Origin: Eremomyces bilateralis CBS 781.70
Lineage: Eukaryota; Ascomycota; Dothideomycetes; Eremomycetales; Eremomycetaceae
Length of the DNA stretch: 64,000 nt
Assembly: GCF_010015585.1 (NCBI RefSeq)
Contig: NW_022985086.1
Coordinates: 225,813-289,812 of the forward strand
Reading direction: 5' to 3'
Positions 1 through 12,383 of this stretch are shown in pieces. A model generated the notes under the pieces. The model was not told the origin of the DNA and did no database searches. It was given only the letters and a program-made list of their open reading frames with translations. Made by a program: the position numbers and the translations under genes. Numbering within the stretch: position 1 is the first letter of the stretch; every line of letters begins with the position of its first letter.

Positions 1-803
1 GAGCCTGGAAAATGTGTCTCATGACCAACCCCTTCTAAAAATCGATATGTGGAGCTCATTGCTTAGACTTTTAGCAAGGCATGGAGGAGAGAGTTATCTA
101 ACGTAGTTAAGAGAGTGACCCATTCCGGTGGAAGCTCCATGAGCCGGACCTCTCCTCTCCGGGCACAGAGCGACGTCAAAGGTATGATCCTGTCATCAGA
201 TTGGGTCTTTGACCACCATAATAAGCCGTTCTCATCGATATTCCATTGATATCTGGATATTAGCTCATATAGTATCGATGATGTTCGGCTGAAGGAGTGA
301 AGCAGCCCTGTCAAGTGTGACCGTTTTGGCTGAGTATAAGAAATTCAGAATAGCAGCCCCTTGTCCCCCCCACAGTAAATGCTGTCCCTGTCTCAGGTGT
401 GAAATATAATAGCGGATTCACTCAATCAGGTGATTGGTGCAGCGATACAGTGGGAAAACACCGTTAGATTCCAAAAGAGCGTAGATAGATTGTCCTTGAT
501 CCTTATAGTAATGAGCGTAAAAACTCCAGGAATACGCCCATATTTAAGTTCTGTATACATTCGGTGGCCGTAGAGACCTTGATTTCCTCAAGACTAGCGA
601 AAAAGCAAAGAATGAGGGGCTGGTAACATCGCGGGATGAATGATGTGCTGTCATAGTTGGGAATACGGGGTCACAGGTAGGAAACGGGAGGACCCTGAAA
701 TATAGAGACATCCTGGTCTCTAACATTAGGCACCAACAAATTCTTGACTGCCCACATTGATGGAGAGACAAGATATCGAGACTAAACTGGACATGAACAA
801 CCA
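1..803. other. intergenic, no supported gene
   Basis: I see no gene I can support here. A short minus-strand frame at 63-314 ends in a run rich in Leu, Pro and Glu but matches no family I recognise. Only the last ~200 bases can serve as promoter for the isochorismatase-like gene that follows. Confidence 0.4.
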
Positions 804-1505
804 TTGCCAGCAGCCACAATGCCTCGGACCGCGCTCTTCGTAATCGACATCCAGCATGAGCTTGCAGGCGATCCGACCACCCAGATTCCGCATGCTTCAC
901 GGATCATCGACGCTGCGAGCAACATCACTCTAGCCACCCGCGCCGCCATTGATGAACAAAGTTGGGAAGGCGTCGAGCCGGACTGTCTGATCGTCGTCGT
1001 CCAGCACGAGGAAGCACCGGAGGGCGGAACGCTTCTGCGTGGAAGCAAAGCGTGGGAGCTAGTTTTCCCGCCAAGGTGCGGAGACCTAAATGAGATGCTC
1101 GTTGCGAAGCGGACAGGTGAGTGTTATATTTTCCGAGTTCCCTGCTAAGAGCAGTTATCTGGTCGTAACTGCTGCCCAGGAAGCATCTGGGGGATTACAT
1201 CGCTCATGTCGCGAACAGGAGACACATTTGAATCGAATCCCAAGCTTGCGGCGGAGCTGAAGACAAAAGGTGTCACGGAAATCATAGCCTTTGGCCTTCA
1301 GAGCGAGTTTTGCGTGCGATCGACGTGTAGGGGTGCGCTGGCCGCGGGATCCAAGGTGAAGTTGCTCAGCGGAGCGCACTCGACATACGATGTGAAAGAG
1401 AAGACGGCAGTTGAGATTGAGCGGGAAATCGAGCTGGAGTTGAAGGGCGAGGAGGTGGTGGTGCTGGACTGGGAGGAGTACGTGGATGGATTCAAGGACA
1501 AATAG
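804..1505 (+). CDS. isochorismatase-family cysteine hydrolase
   Basis: Small cytosolic hydrolase of the isochorismatase/nicotinamidase superfamily; the substrate cannot be told from sequence. Two exons, 804-1116 and 1219-1505, with a 102-nt intron (GTGAGT...ACAG), give 199 residues, normal for the family. The catalytic triad is visible: Asp15 in the opening FVIDIQ strand, Lys102 just before the splice junction, and nucleophile Cys136 in QSEFCVRST. The GDTFESNPKL segment that follows the catalytic Lys in this subfamily is only complete after splicing, which fixes the junction. The start could also be Met6 (819), which would begin directly at the core strand. It stands alone; the following 1.7 kb holds no recognisable gene. 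Confidence 0.88.
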
Positions 1506-3211
1506 TTCAGAATATATGGTATTATGGTGTGAGTGGTATCAACGAAATAGAATGCCGATTCCTACGCTGCTACCATTCAAGGAAGGACTGGGTGTTAACA
1601 ACTTCATTCATGAAGACGACTGTGTCACAGGCGACAATAATAATGACAGAATTTCTCATTTCCTTTCTAGCGTTCCTTAGGTCCCTATCTATCCTAAACG
1701 AACTCGGCCATTCCCTGTGGTCTACCTGGTGCACAATGCAGTAGCCGAAGACGTGGATCCCTCGACAGTTCCCTAAGCCTTCCCCATTATTTCCTACGCC
1801 TTCTGAAAATGACTACCTTATCGCTGCCAGATCACAGCTGATTTAGAACTTCGGCCGTTGTGGCCACATTCCTTCTTCTCTTTTGATGGACAGAGCAGTG
1901 GCAGTCTCGAAGAGCTTCCAACTCGGTCATCATACTGTTCCTCGGATTTGCTGGCTTAAACCTCCCCTGGCCACTACGACTATTGACTATTCTGTTTGGT
2001 TTAATAGAATCTGAGCATATAATGGAGTTGATAGAGGTGCCGTTCTGAGCTCGATCAACTGCTTTCTCTTCTTGATGGTGGTGATGGAACTGGTCCGTAA
2101 TAATGTCTGGTAGTTTGGAGCTCGAAAATGACCTACCTATGTAACGGATCACGATAGATGAGTAGTGACTCCGATCGTAACGATATGAATTTAGCTAATT
2201 ACAGAAGAAGAGAGAAGTTCCAAGTGTGCGTCTCCCGGAGTGATCTATGCAAACCTGACATCGTGAAGCTGCCTCAGGCCGCAAGGCCAACTATCTACAG
2301 TCTATGCCGACAGCCCAAGACTATGACAACCTATGAAATTATTTTGCACTCTTCTTGTTCGAGACTCGCAAATTACTCTCATTAGCTTCTCTCTAGTTCT
2401 GAAATAGTTTAGCCACGGGCCAAACATTTGATCGAACTCAGGGCCGGAATACGCGGTATCTAAGTCGCCGAATCAGTCGTCCTTCAGCGCCCAGGTCAAA
2501 GGAGATGAACATATAATAGACAACGATTGCGGAGGCTATCCAAATGCACACATATCCGCATCGGTTGCGCGGGCAAGGGGACGATCGCATGAGTTTGAGA
2601 CTCAAGAAACACGCACACCGGCCGCACTCTATCCTGCCATGACGAAAAGCAATGCTGAGAATATAGAATTTGATTGACAGAAATGGACGCACACTGCAAA
2701 GAGGGACGAAAAACAGAGATTCAAAGTTTGGGAGCGAGTGGAAAGGGGACGAGTTCTGGACAAACGACTATGTATATCGCAAGGGTGAATATTCTGCATA
2801 TATAAAAGGGTACCGAGACTCATGAACAGGGGAAGTTTGTTTCCGATTTTGCAGCTGGATTATGACCGTGGCCACGCACCAAGGCCGATAGGCCCGCCTC
2901 TCCACTCTCTGTCACCGATAGACGGTAACAGCAATGCACACACGGGCGGTATTGGCCTCAAACGCTATCGTAACAGCATCCAGAGCGGAAGTTGTGGCGG
3001 CGGGATAGGGGGGAAGGCTATGGCAGAGTCAATACATGCTGCCAGGGCCGCCTAGCTCAAGGACCACGGGGGGTTCCGCTTTAGGCCTCGTTGGCATCGG
3101 ACCCAGAACACCCCACCCCACTAGCCCTCGAAAGACAAGACCGAGAAGAAGGTGCTCACTACCGCCAACACGGTGAGCCAGAGGGGATAACCTTGAGGGG
3201 TCAGGCCAGTG
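1506..3211. other. intergenic, no supported gene
   Basis: Only short frames on both strands, none with family features. A TATA-like run (TATATAAAAGGG) lies at about 2797-2808, but the only frame after it starts 14 bases downstream and encodes nothing recognisable. No repeat was obvious by eye. Confidence 0.4.
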
Positions 3212-3826
3212 TCAGACGATACAATTGAAACCCTCGGACGGTGTTGGATGCTTCCTTTCAGCTGCCTTTGGTCCACATAGAATGTCGCCTACTGTATCTG
3301 AGCCGGGAGAAAAATCATGCTCATAGAGAGGCTCGCCATCGCCGTTCATATTCACCAGAACAGCCAGTCCAAAGTACCAGCGTAGAAGCTCATCGACAGC
3401 TCGTTGAGGAGTTTGCTGGTGTCCAATCCGGACATATCTCCTTGGAATGATCCCGCTTCCACCGATCTGTCCAAGCAGCTCGGATATCCTTCTCTTTTGT
3501 AAACCTCTACCCCTCCGACACGAGCTGGAGCTAATCAATGTGGCGCGGATGGCCGCACCGTCTAGCAGCGCCGTGGACTCGAGGTTCGCAAATCGAATAG
3601 TCCCGAGACCTTTCTTGTAAGGGTCGCAAAACCCCGGTCTCTGGGAGGCTCTTCTCTCCGCCAATGCTGCGGCTACGCTGAAAGTTGAATATCCGCTGCC
3701 CTGTTCACTAAGGCCTCGCAATGAGCGCGTCCCTCGCGTATGTAGTGCCGGTATTACTGGCGGTCCACCTCTGCCGGATGGAGCGAGAAACAAGCCCCAG
3801 TAAGCCCATGTATAGACTGAGTACAC
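3212..3826 (-). CDS. hypothetical open reading frame
   Basis: An unspliced minus-strand frame of about 204 codons, open a little further upstream to about 3870 but without a clear ATG; the listed start is a GTG. The deduced protein opens with an aromatic stretch (VYSVYTWAYWGLFL) that could be a short hydrophobic segment, then is Arg/Ser/Gly-rich, and ends in a more ordinary acidic part. I recognise no domain. It may be an exon of an unknown gene, a pseudogene or chance. Codon choice does not resemble the strong C/G wobble of the housekeeping genes. Confidence 0.2.
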   Translation of the reverse strand: MYSVYTWAYWGLFLAPSGRGGPPVIPALHTRGTRSLRGLSEQGSGYSTFSVAAALAERRASQRPGFCDPYKKGLGTIRFANLESTALLDGAAIRATLISSSSCRRGRGLQKRRISELLGQIGGSGIIPRRYVRIGHQQTPQRAVDELLRWYFGLAVLVNMNGDGEPLYEHDFSPGSDTVGDILCGPKAAERKHPTPSEGFNCIV

Positions 3827-6347
3827 CCAGGGAGGATGATGGCAAACGCCTTGTATACGTGGAAAGTCAGTTCAGCGATACTTGAACCGGCCGAGGTGGA
3901 AAGATCTGCGTGGTGGAGGATCACACTGAAAGAGTCCTTCGTGTGGCCGAAGATGTCTCATTTATTCCACTTCCAGTGCCGGTATCGCGGTGCAGAAGGC
4001 GAGGGGGAAGAGTGAGATGATAGGAGGTTTGTACGGAGTGCTGGGGCGTTTTCTACTACGGACGGATGAGAGAATTGGAGCATCTCATATGCTCTGAGCA
4101 ACGTGTGAAACCGGTCGGATGAAATAAAAGCACCGAAGAATATTCGATAGATTGAGACGCTACAGTACTTGGAATAATGTCCAACGACTATGAGAGGGGA
4201 ATGATGAGCTACTGAAAAGCGCTCCGCAAGGGGATTAGGATATATACCGTATCCAACCACTTGGAACGGATAGGATTTGAGTGAAGGCAAGGTAGAATTG
4301 AAAAGAGCAAGATATACGAAGGGACACTTATCCTGAGGAGCTACCAGTGAGTACGCGAATTGAGCTGCTTTGTTGTCGTTTCGCGTTCGTTTCCCTCGAT
4401 CCTGATGACCATATAGTGTTGCAGAATTCGATATATGAATGCCGAGGACGTCGGAAAAGCATGAAATCCGCCGCTAGACTGGGCTTAATACGTTATATAG
4501 TGCTGGAAATGAGCCACTACTTGGATATTTTCACAAGCGGAACTGTGCTCCAAGGCATAGGAGCTGGCGCGAGGACGACGCGGGATGGATAACTGGCCAT
4601 TGCTCACTGAACGAGGTGCGGGTTTTGATTTGAAAAGAGATTAGCTTGTCTTGGATGTCAGGAATACCTAGTATATTCTGCACGGCGATGCTAATTGTCG
4701 AGGCGAACTCGAGGGTATAAGTGAGTCGAAGTTGGACTTTCAAACCAGATAGTAGGATCGTGCTCGAAAACAAAACCAACCTTCAGCCACCACTTCCCTC
4801 TCGGACGGTCAGAGTCCATTGGGCAAACTTTTCGTCTGCGATCAAACGTATCACCCTCTGATCGCCACAGTGAGTTGAATTCAGGAGGGGACGGGGGGAC
4901 TGACAGGAGACCAGCTTCATGAAGAGAGTAGGGGGCGGATCAATGGAGTCAAGTAAGGTAGGGGGGATGACCTCTTCATCAGGTTCAGATATGCCACTTG
5001 ACCTAGAGGGTCGTAGGCAGTTGAAACCGAAGGTTGAGTGTAAGAATATGAGCTACCAGTGGTTTGGAAAGCGTACTGCAGCAACGGCCAACTTTTGTGA
5101 TGGATGTTGGTAGTTGTTGGTGAACGCTGTGAGAAATGGATTGCGGAAACAGCCTGGATGGCCTATTGCTCAAGGCGCGTCGGCAATGCCTTCGAGAAAA
5201 AGAACGCAATGATTATCATAACGTATGATTGATACTTCAAGTAGTTAGGGATCAAGAAATGTTGAGGAATAACTGTCGACTTGCTTCATGCATTGTCTAG
5301 GCTGTATAGTTCAGGAGACTTTGGACTAAGAAAACACCAACAGCGCACAATATCACGGCAGAATTCTGGACTTCTGGAATTGGTGTGCGATTTCTGAAAC
5401 AACTAGAAATACGGAGAAGCAAGGAATAAAAATAAAGGCGGACACAGAATTCCGTTTGTAGCAAGCCAAAATCGTCTGATGATGAATCATGGAGCAGTTT
5501 GATCAATGAAGTCGGTTTGTTGCTGCCTGATTATTTTAGTTCAGGTTGGACGCCTCAGGCAGGAGGTTTCAAACAGGCACAAGCCCCTGTCACTGCAAGG
5601 AGACAATCGGGAGACGATCACCTGAGCGAGGGCTTGGTATGAATGTTGATTGGATAATGGAAATGGGGATCTGACAGGGAGGCATTCCACCGTCAATAGT
5701 TGTAGAAGTTGTTGATCGATGCTGTGTGCTGGATTTGTCGAGTTTGCTGATGAGAAGGGATTGGATAATACTTGAATGGGACAACAATCAACATACCAAA
5801 CTTAGTATATGCTGCTTTACGGAGTGTGAACCTATCGTGAATATACTGAGAAAGTGAAGATGCTCAACGAGAAGGAGGGGGCCCAATCAGGCATAGCGTA
5901 ACTTAGACACAGCAGGGGTCCCAGAAGATCAGGCAGTAAGGCATCAAGTCGCACCTGCCTATTCCCTGGCTCCGAACCTGCAGTAGCGACCCTCACCCAT
6001 CGAATCCGCCCGTCACTCACTGCGGCTGTCACTTTGGTGTGTCACTTTGGCGTGTCGTCGAACTTCAATCCAAGTGCATCTCATCACTGATCAACTCCCT
6101 TCAACGCCCTCTCACCTACTGGATTTGAGGGATGAAAAAACAGAGGAACCATATTCGAATGTGACATCCCTCAAGCCCATCTTCCTGCGTCACTCGCTTC
6201 GGTATCCAGCCTTGGAACGTCTCTGCCGACTATCGGGGTCCATTTCACTTCAACTCAAGAACCTGCCATCCACCGAACCTGCAGCCTTCGAAGCGAATCG
6301 ATACTTCGTATACCCAACAATAGGCGACGTCTCGCCATCCTTCCGCT
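3827..6347. other. intergenic, no supported gene; KDM4 promoter at the right end
   Basis: A minus-strand frame is open from about 4470 to 3958 (ending RHWKWNK) but has no start codon and no family features. The rest is ordinary mid-GC intergenic DNA. The last several hundred bases before 6348 must hold the KDM4 promoter and 5' leader. A copy of the recurring octamer TACGGAGT is at 5818-5825 and another at 4032-4039. Confidence 0.4.
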
Positions 6348-9300
6348 ATGGAGTCGGCGGTGGTGGCGGATGCGCCGCCGAATGAGCCCATTCACGATGG
6401 GGGTCAGGCCGACCCGCCGCAACAGCCCAAAGCGGCCCTGACGCCACCCACCAGTGAAGATCAAGACCATGAGAAGCGAGACGATGCCAGTTCCATCCTC
6501 TCCGATATCGACATGGAGAATGAGGAGGACGATATTGGCGAGATCGAGCCGGACCATTACTACGAAGGGGGAAAGATTCCCGTCTTCAAACCGGTATGTT
6601 TCTGAAGTGGAGTGCGCAGTGCCTCAGTGAATCGACTGAGGGTGGCGATGGAGGTTGATAAGAAGAATGACATCACTGACATAACCTCGCTCGGTGCGAA
6701 TCAGACAATGGACCAATTCCGAAGCTTCAGTAAATTCGTCGAGAAGGTGGACAAGTATGGAATGAAGTCGGGGATCGTCAAAGTTATTCCGCCACCAGAA
6801 TGGTTCGTCCCCCCACCCCCATGCACACGCTACTTCCCACCACGAACAACAATACTGACCATGGCTATTGTCCCTGCAGGCGGGAATCGCTGCCGAGCCT
6901 CGAAGAGAAAATAAAGGCCATTCGGGTCAAGAACCCAATTACCCAGGAATTCGCCGGCACCCACGGTACCTATACACAGGCAAACATCGAGAAGCAACGG
7001 TCTTACAACCTGCCGCAATGGAAGTCATTATGTGAAGAGACCAGTCATCAACCACCTGCACGGCGAGGAGAACGTCGTCGCCAAGCAGAGGTCGCTCCGA
7101 AACCCAAACCTCGTCGTCTTAGCCCACTTCCCAATGGCGAGAAACGTCGCCCGGGACGACCGAGAAAGCGACCACTTCCAAAAGAACCACCCAAAGAAGA
7201 GAAAGATACCGAGCAACCTGCAACCGAAGGTGCTTCGTCACCAGTACCTCCAACCCCCATGTCACCGCCAGGACCCAAAGTTACTGAGACCGACACGACG
7301 TCCGCAAAGCACGTCAAGATCGAGACACCGACTGAGGCTGCCCGTGTAAAGAAGGAACCAACCCCAAAGCCACGGGGAAGACAGCCAAAAACAAAATCCA
7401 TCTCATCACGACGTATGTTTAATCGTCAAGATGCCGCACAGATCATCGACGAAGAATCATTTAATAACTTCGACTACCACCTCGCGAACGTCGACGAGTT
7501 CACCAAAGAGCGATGCGAAGAGTTGGAAGAGGTGTATTGGAAAACGTTGAACTACGGGACGCCCATGTATGGGGCCGACATGCCTGGTTCCCTATTCGAC
7601 GACACCGTGGCCAGTTGGAATGTCGCGAAGCTGGATAATCTGTTAGATGTGCTCGGCACAAAGGTTCCTGGCGTCAATACCACGTATCTCTATTTGGGAC
7701 AGTGGAAGGCGACGTTTGCGTGGCATTTGGAGGATGTCGACCTCTACAGCATCAATTACATCCACTTTGGCGCTCCGAAGCAATGGTACAGCATCTCGCA
7801 ATGCGATGCCAGGCGCTTCGAGGCGGCAATGAAGAGTACGTCGTCAATTCAATGATAACAGAAACAGACTAACGATAATTAGGCATTTGGCCTCAGGATG
7901 CAAAGAATTGTAACCAATTCCTCCGCCACAAGACTTACCTCATCTCTCCCGAGAAGCTGAAAAGTCAATTCAACATCACCGTGAACAAGCTCGTCCACCG
8001 AGAAGGCGAGTTCGTCATCACCTACCCGTACGGCTACCATTCCGGCTTCAACATTGGCTACAACTGCGCGGAATCCGTCAACTTCGCTACAGAATCCTGG
8101 CTCGACTTTGGTCGCATTGCCAAGAAATGCGACTGCGAAGCCGACAGCGTGTGGATCGATATCGCTGAGATCGAGCGGAAACTTCGTGGGGAGCCCACAC
8201 CGGAGTACTACACGGACTACGAGGACGACGATATGGACGACGTGCCGCAAGATCTGCCCAGTCCCCCGGCTAGTACGGTTGGGAAGGCCAAGGGGAAGCC
8301 AGGGAGAAAGAGGAAGGCCGACGTGCTCGTGGCGAAAGACGCGGAGGCGCGGAAGGCAAAACGCATCAAGATCAAAATCAAGAAGCCGACCAAGGAACCG
8401 TGCGTTCTGTGTCCGAACGACGTGGCCTACGACGTGTTGCTCCCCACGGACACCGGGCAGCAAGCTCATCGACTATGCGGGTTGTATACTCCTGAAACGT
8501 TCCTCAGCGAGCAGAATGGGGTGGAAAAGGTTTTCAATATCGCGGGCATTGGGAAAGATCGGTTGGAATTGCGATGCAACTTCTGTCGCTCACGTCGGGG
8601 CGCATGTTTCCAGTGCTCCAGCAAGAAGTGTACCCGAGCTTATCACGCAACATGCGCGGCTGCTGCCGGCGTGCAGGTGGATTCTGGGCCGATGCCAACG
8701 TTCGACACAGACGGGACCGAGTATTTCTACGAAGGGTACGATTTCCGGTGCCGTTACCACCGCGTCCGCCGCGGCAAGACCATCACCCTGGAGCATCTCG
8801 AAAACAACAAGCTCGTCCACGACTACGCCAAAAAGCTGCGCCCAAACGACGTCGTCCAAGCCCAACTCTTCGGCGCCGACGTCTTCGGCGGCACCGTCCT
8901 CGAGAACCGCCCCGCCGAATCCTCCTGCCTCATCTCCCTCCTTCCTTCCGGTGACTCCGTCGAAGTCGAATGGAAATACCTCCTCGTCCTCGCCCCCTCC
9001 GACTCCCTCCGGCCCAAGCCGTCCGCCAACGCGGTACAGCTCCCCGACCACCTCTCCAGCTCCAACGCCGCCCTCGACCCCTCCAACCGCAAAGATGGCG
9101 TCCCCACAATCGACACCCCCTTCCACGACCCCAACGCTCCGCAAAAGTGGGCCGAGTTCGTCGCCTGCGACCAAGACTCCGCCGGCCGTCCGCTGTGCAA
9201 CCCTGCACAGACGAAGGTCGACCTCGCCAAGCCGGAGCAGCTGTGGTTCTATCTGGGGAAAACCAGCACCGAAGCGCGCGCGCAGTTCACCCATGATCTG

Positions 9301-11442
9301 AGAATTCGAACGCATAACACCAAGAGCAACTTCCTCGATCTCGTGCGTCCCGCTCGCACGTCCTCCGTCGTCCCGTCGATCCCGCGATACAGCCTCTCGC
9401 CACACCTCTACACGAACCAGAACGCCACGTCCGCTGGCACAACCGTCGCCGGGAAGCCATACACCTACAAGCCGAAAGTCCCGATCGCGAGCCTCCCCTG
9501 GCCCGTTCAACGCGCACTACAGCCATCCCCATCGCCCGCCGCTCAGCCCCAACCACAACCATACTCGCAACCGCCCTCCGTCTCCCAACCACACCCCCAA
9601 TCTCGCCCTCCCCCGCCAAATTACCCGCAGCAATCATCCCACCAACCCCAAATCGCATCTTCCCACCCCCGCACCCCCTCCCATCCGTCTCATCCCCTCC
9701 CCGGCCGCGCTGGGGTAGCCGGAACACCTACTTCGCCGTTCGTGACGGGCGCGCAGCTCGCGGGGAGCGCGGATGCGCAACTGAGGTATTATCAGCAGTT
9801 GCAGGCGACGAAGATGGTGGATACGGGCGGGCCGAGAGGGGGGTCGAGCCAGCCGAGTGGGGTGCAGAGGGGTGCGATGCAGAGCACGAGGCCACATGGT
9901 GGGACGAACACGGCGACTGCGGTGCCAAAACCGGGTGTTCAGGCGGGGCAGACGAGGCAGGCCCAGTACCTGAACCATGGTGGGAACGCCGCCACGCCGG
10001 TTGTGAATCCGCCCAGACAGGGGTCTGGGACTCCGGCTGTGGTGACGACGCTGACGCGTGCGAAGGCGAGTCCGATGGCGGAGGTGAAGATTAAGCAGGA
10101 GCCAGGGCAGACGGAGAGTGTAACGTCGATTGCGTCGGTGCCAACGGGTGGGAATTCTCACCTTGCTCCATCGACAACCATGCAGATGGGATCGGGCGGC
10201 GTAACTAGCCGATCGCCACAACCGACAGTCTCCGAGCAGATCTCGGAGTACCTCACTGCCGTCGACAAGCCCATCACCGGCCTGGCGAGTGCCTCGCCGC
10301 AACCGCAATCGAAGGCCAACGATAGTGCGACGCGCTCGCAGCCAACGAGCGTTTCTCGAGGAACTCCAGCTGCTGATTCGCACGGTACCGAGCCATTTGT
10401 CCGCTCTCCGACCTTCTCTGGCCTGAGCTTCCAATCGCCATCATCACTCCATCAGTCCGACTTCCCCCTCAACCACGCGACCCCCTCACCACCCGAATTC
10501 CCCTCCCTCACGAACCCCGCGCCCTCCGAATTCCCACTCAACCGCCCGACACCCGCCCCTACCGACTTCCCCTTCACCCACCCCTCCCGCACCCCCTCTG
10601 AGTCCGCCACCATCAACCCCGCCGCCCTCACCGCAACACCTGGGGACCTCATTGATCCGAGCCTCTTCACCTCGTCGCCAACCACCGCTCCCCACAACTA
10701 CCTCCCACAACAGCCACATCAACAAGGTAGTAGTCCGTTCACCTTCGGCGGCGTGGTCGGCGCCCTCGACGCCCGCCGCAGTAGCATCAACCTCCCCACC
10801 CGCCCAACCGGCTCGCGACTTCCACCCCTCAGCCACGTGCGGAGTATCAGCGTCGGCCAGAAACCCGTCATGCAGCCACCGATGACGCTCGGTCGAAGTG
10901 ACGCGTTCACGATTGGTCAGTCCCAACGCTTCCCTCGCCCTGTCCCTAGCTCAGCCTCCGCACCCGGCACCACCTCCGCAATCGGCAGCTCCACCTCCAG
11001 CGGTAGCTCCACACCCCACACCAGCTCAACGCCTCGATCTACATCCGTCGCGCATTTCGGGGCGGGCAGCAATCCCGGTCTCTCCGGTCTCTCCGGAACC
11101 GGGCCCGGGACAGCCGGATGGGACCGCGGCCCCGCCAGCGCACGCTACGATAACCGCGCGTTCAACCCGCCGCCCTACGAGGAAGCGGAACGGCTGTTCG
11201 CGCGCAGCCCGAGTACGGGAAGGACGCCGGTAAGGTTGAGTCCTGTGGTGGGGACGACGACGCCGGGGCGGGAACCGGAATCGAAAGAGACGAAGGGGAA
11301 GGAGAAGGTGGATGGGGGTGATGGGAAAGGGGTGATGACTTTTGGACCGCTGATGATGGGACGGAAGGAGAAGGAGAAAGATGGGGAGGAGGGGTATGCG
11401 AGGCCGTCGTATAGTCCGATTCGGAGGGGAGTAGATGGATGA
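6348..11442 (+). CDS. kdmA: JmjN/JmjC/PHD histone lysine demethylase, KDM4 family
   Basis: Nuclear Fe(II)/2-oxoglutarate demethylase of the KDM4 (JHDM3) family, expected to act on H3K36me3/H3K9me3. Exons 6348-6593, 6705-6802, 6880-7835 and 7883-11442 give about 1619 residues. JmjN spans residues ~75-116 and is split by two introns. JmjC spans ~340-510 with the iron ligands in place: His397 and Glu399 in WHLED and His486 in GYHSGFN. An extended PHD/zinc region follows at ~607-735 (CVLC, HRLC, CNFC, CFQC, CTRAYHATC). Residues ~860-1619 are low-complexity Pro/Ser/Thr/Gln-rich and look disordered. The basic Pro-rich linker between JmjN and JmjC resembles a nuclear localisation and spacer segment. 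The symbol follows the Aspergillus orthologue. All junctions restore family motifs, for example PPEW-RESL and MKS-IWPQD. Confidence 0.93.
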
Positions 11443-12383
11443 TTGATTGATTGAATGGTTACGGTTACATGATTGTGGAATGGAATACGGACAGACGGAT
11501 TCATGCGATTTATATCGTTACTTTTCTGTTCTTTTCTTCGGTTCCGTGTGCGTGAGATTCGTTTATGCCATGGGGATGGTATGGTATGGTACTTTATGGG
11601 AGAATCTATCTCTCTGCGCCGTGTTACATGCCCGGCGTCCCGCGGCATTGGGTGATTGGATCGGATAGGATGGTAGACTGGACGCCGAGCTTGGTTTCGT
11701 CCAGCTCGGATTAGCTCGCAAAAGGACAGTCGGAATCAATCGGTCGTTTCGATTCGTGTCAGATGAAGAAGAAAAGGGCGGGAATGGTTGCTCTGATGGA
11801 TATCTTATATCGAGGAAGAGGAAGCATCCACAGGGAGAGATGTGAAGCCAAGTACCTGTATGGACATGGATGGAAGGGAGAGTGTATGGTACTCCCGTTA
11901 TGTACGCTATGTACTGTCGGCGAACTGTATGGTTCCCTAGGAGCAATGCAAGAAACAGTCGGGCATGGTCAGAGTTGAATGTTACGTGATGTTGTGCAGC
12001 TGGGGAGTGTAGATGCATCAAGGAGAAGGGCCTGCTCGCTCGATTGGCCTCGGGCTGGTTGGTTTCTTCCACAATTCCAAGTCCATAGTATTACTAGATC
12101 TACGTATTCGAGTGCGTATTCGACATTGGAGGACTCGGGTCCTCTAACCTTGTCGCAGTGTTTGGTACGGTATAACTGATGCGTGTATTGGCATTGTATA
12201 TCTTCTAAGAGAGATACCCACCACGATAATCTTTTTGAATGGCATGGATACTGGCAACAAAGAGATAGAAACACAGCAAGGAATGGCTAATAGGAATAGA
12301 ACTGTCTCGGACCTTTCGTTCTCTATGGTCCGCCGCTTTCCGTGCGATATTCCTCCCATAACCATTCCCCGCTATGTCCAAGT
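11443..12383. other. convergent intergenic region
   Basis: Lies between two convergent genes, so it should hold two 3' UTRs. Repeated GATTGATTGA sits right after the demethylase stop. No gene-like frame on either strand. Confidence 0.5.

Noticed and set aside
63-314. 83-codon minus-strand frame at the left edge
   Set aside because: Has LPPEW, which looked like the NLR-type LPPEY tail, but the rest of that signature is missing.
2797-3055. TATA box followed by a 77-codon plus-strand frame
   Set aside because: The ATG is only 14 bases after the TATA-like run, too close for a normal transcription start, and the peptide has no family features.
3958-4470. Open minus-strand frame of about 170 codons
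   Set aside because: No start codon, no recognisable domain, and no splice signals that join it to a neighbour convincingly.
8590-9727. Long minus-strand frames opposite the KDM4 gene
   Set aside because: They are shadows created by the C/G wobble bias of the real coding strand and encode only low-complexity residues.
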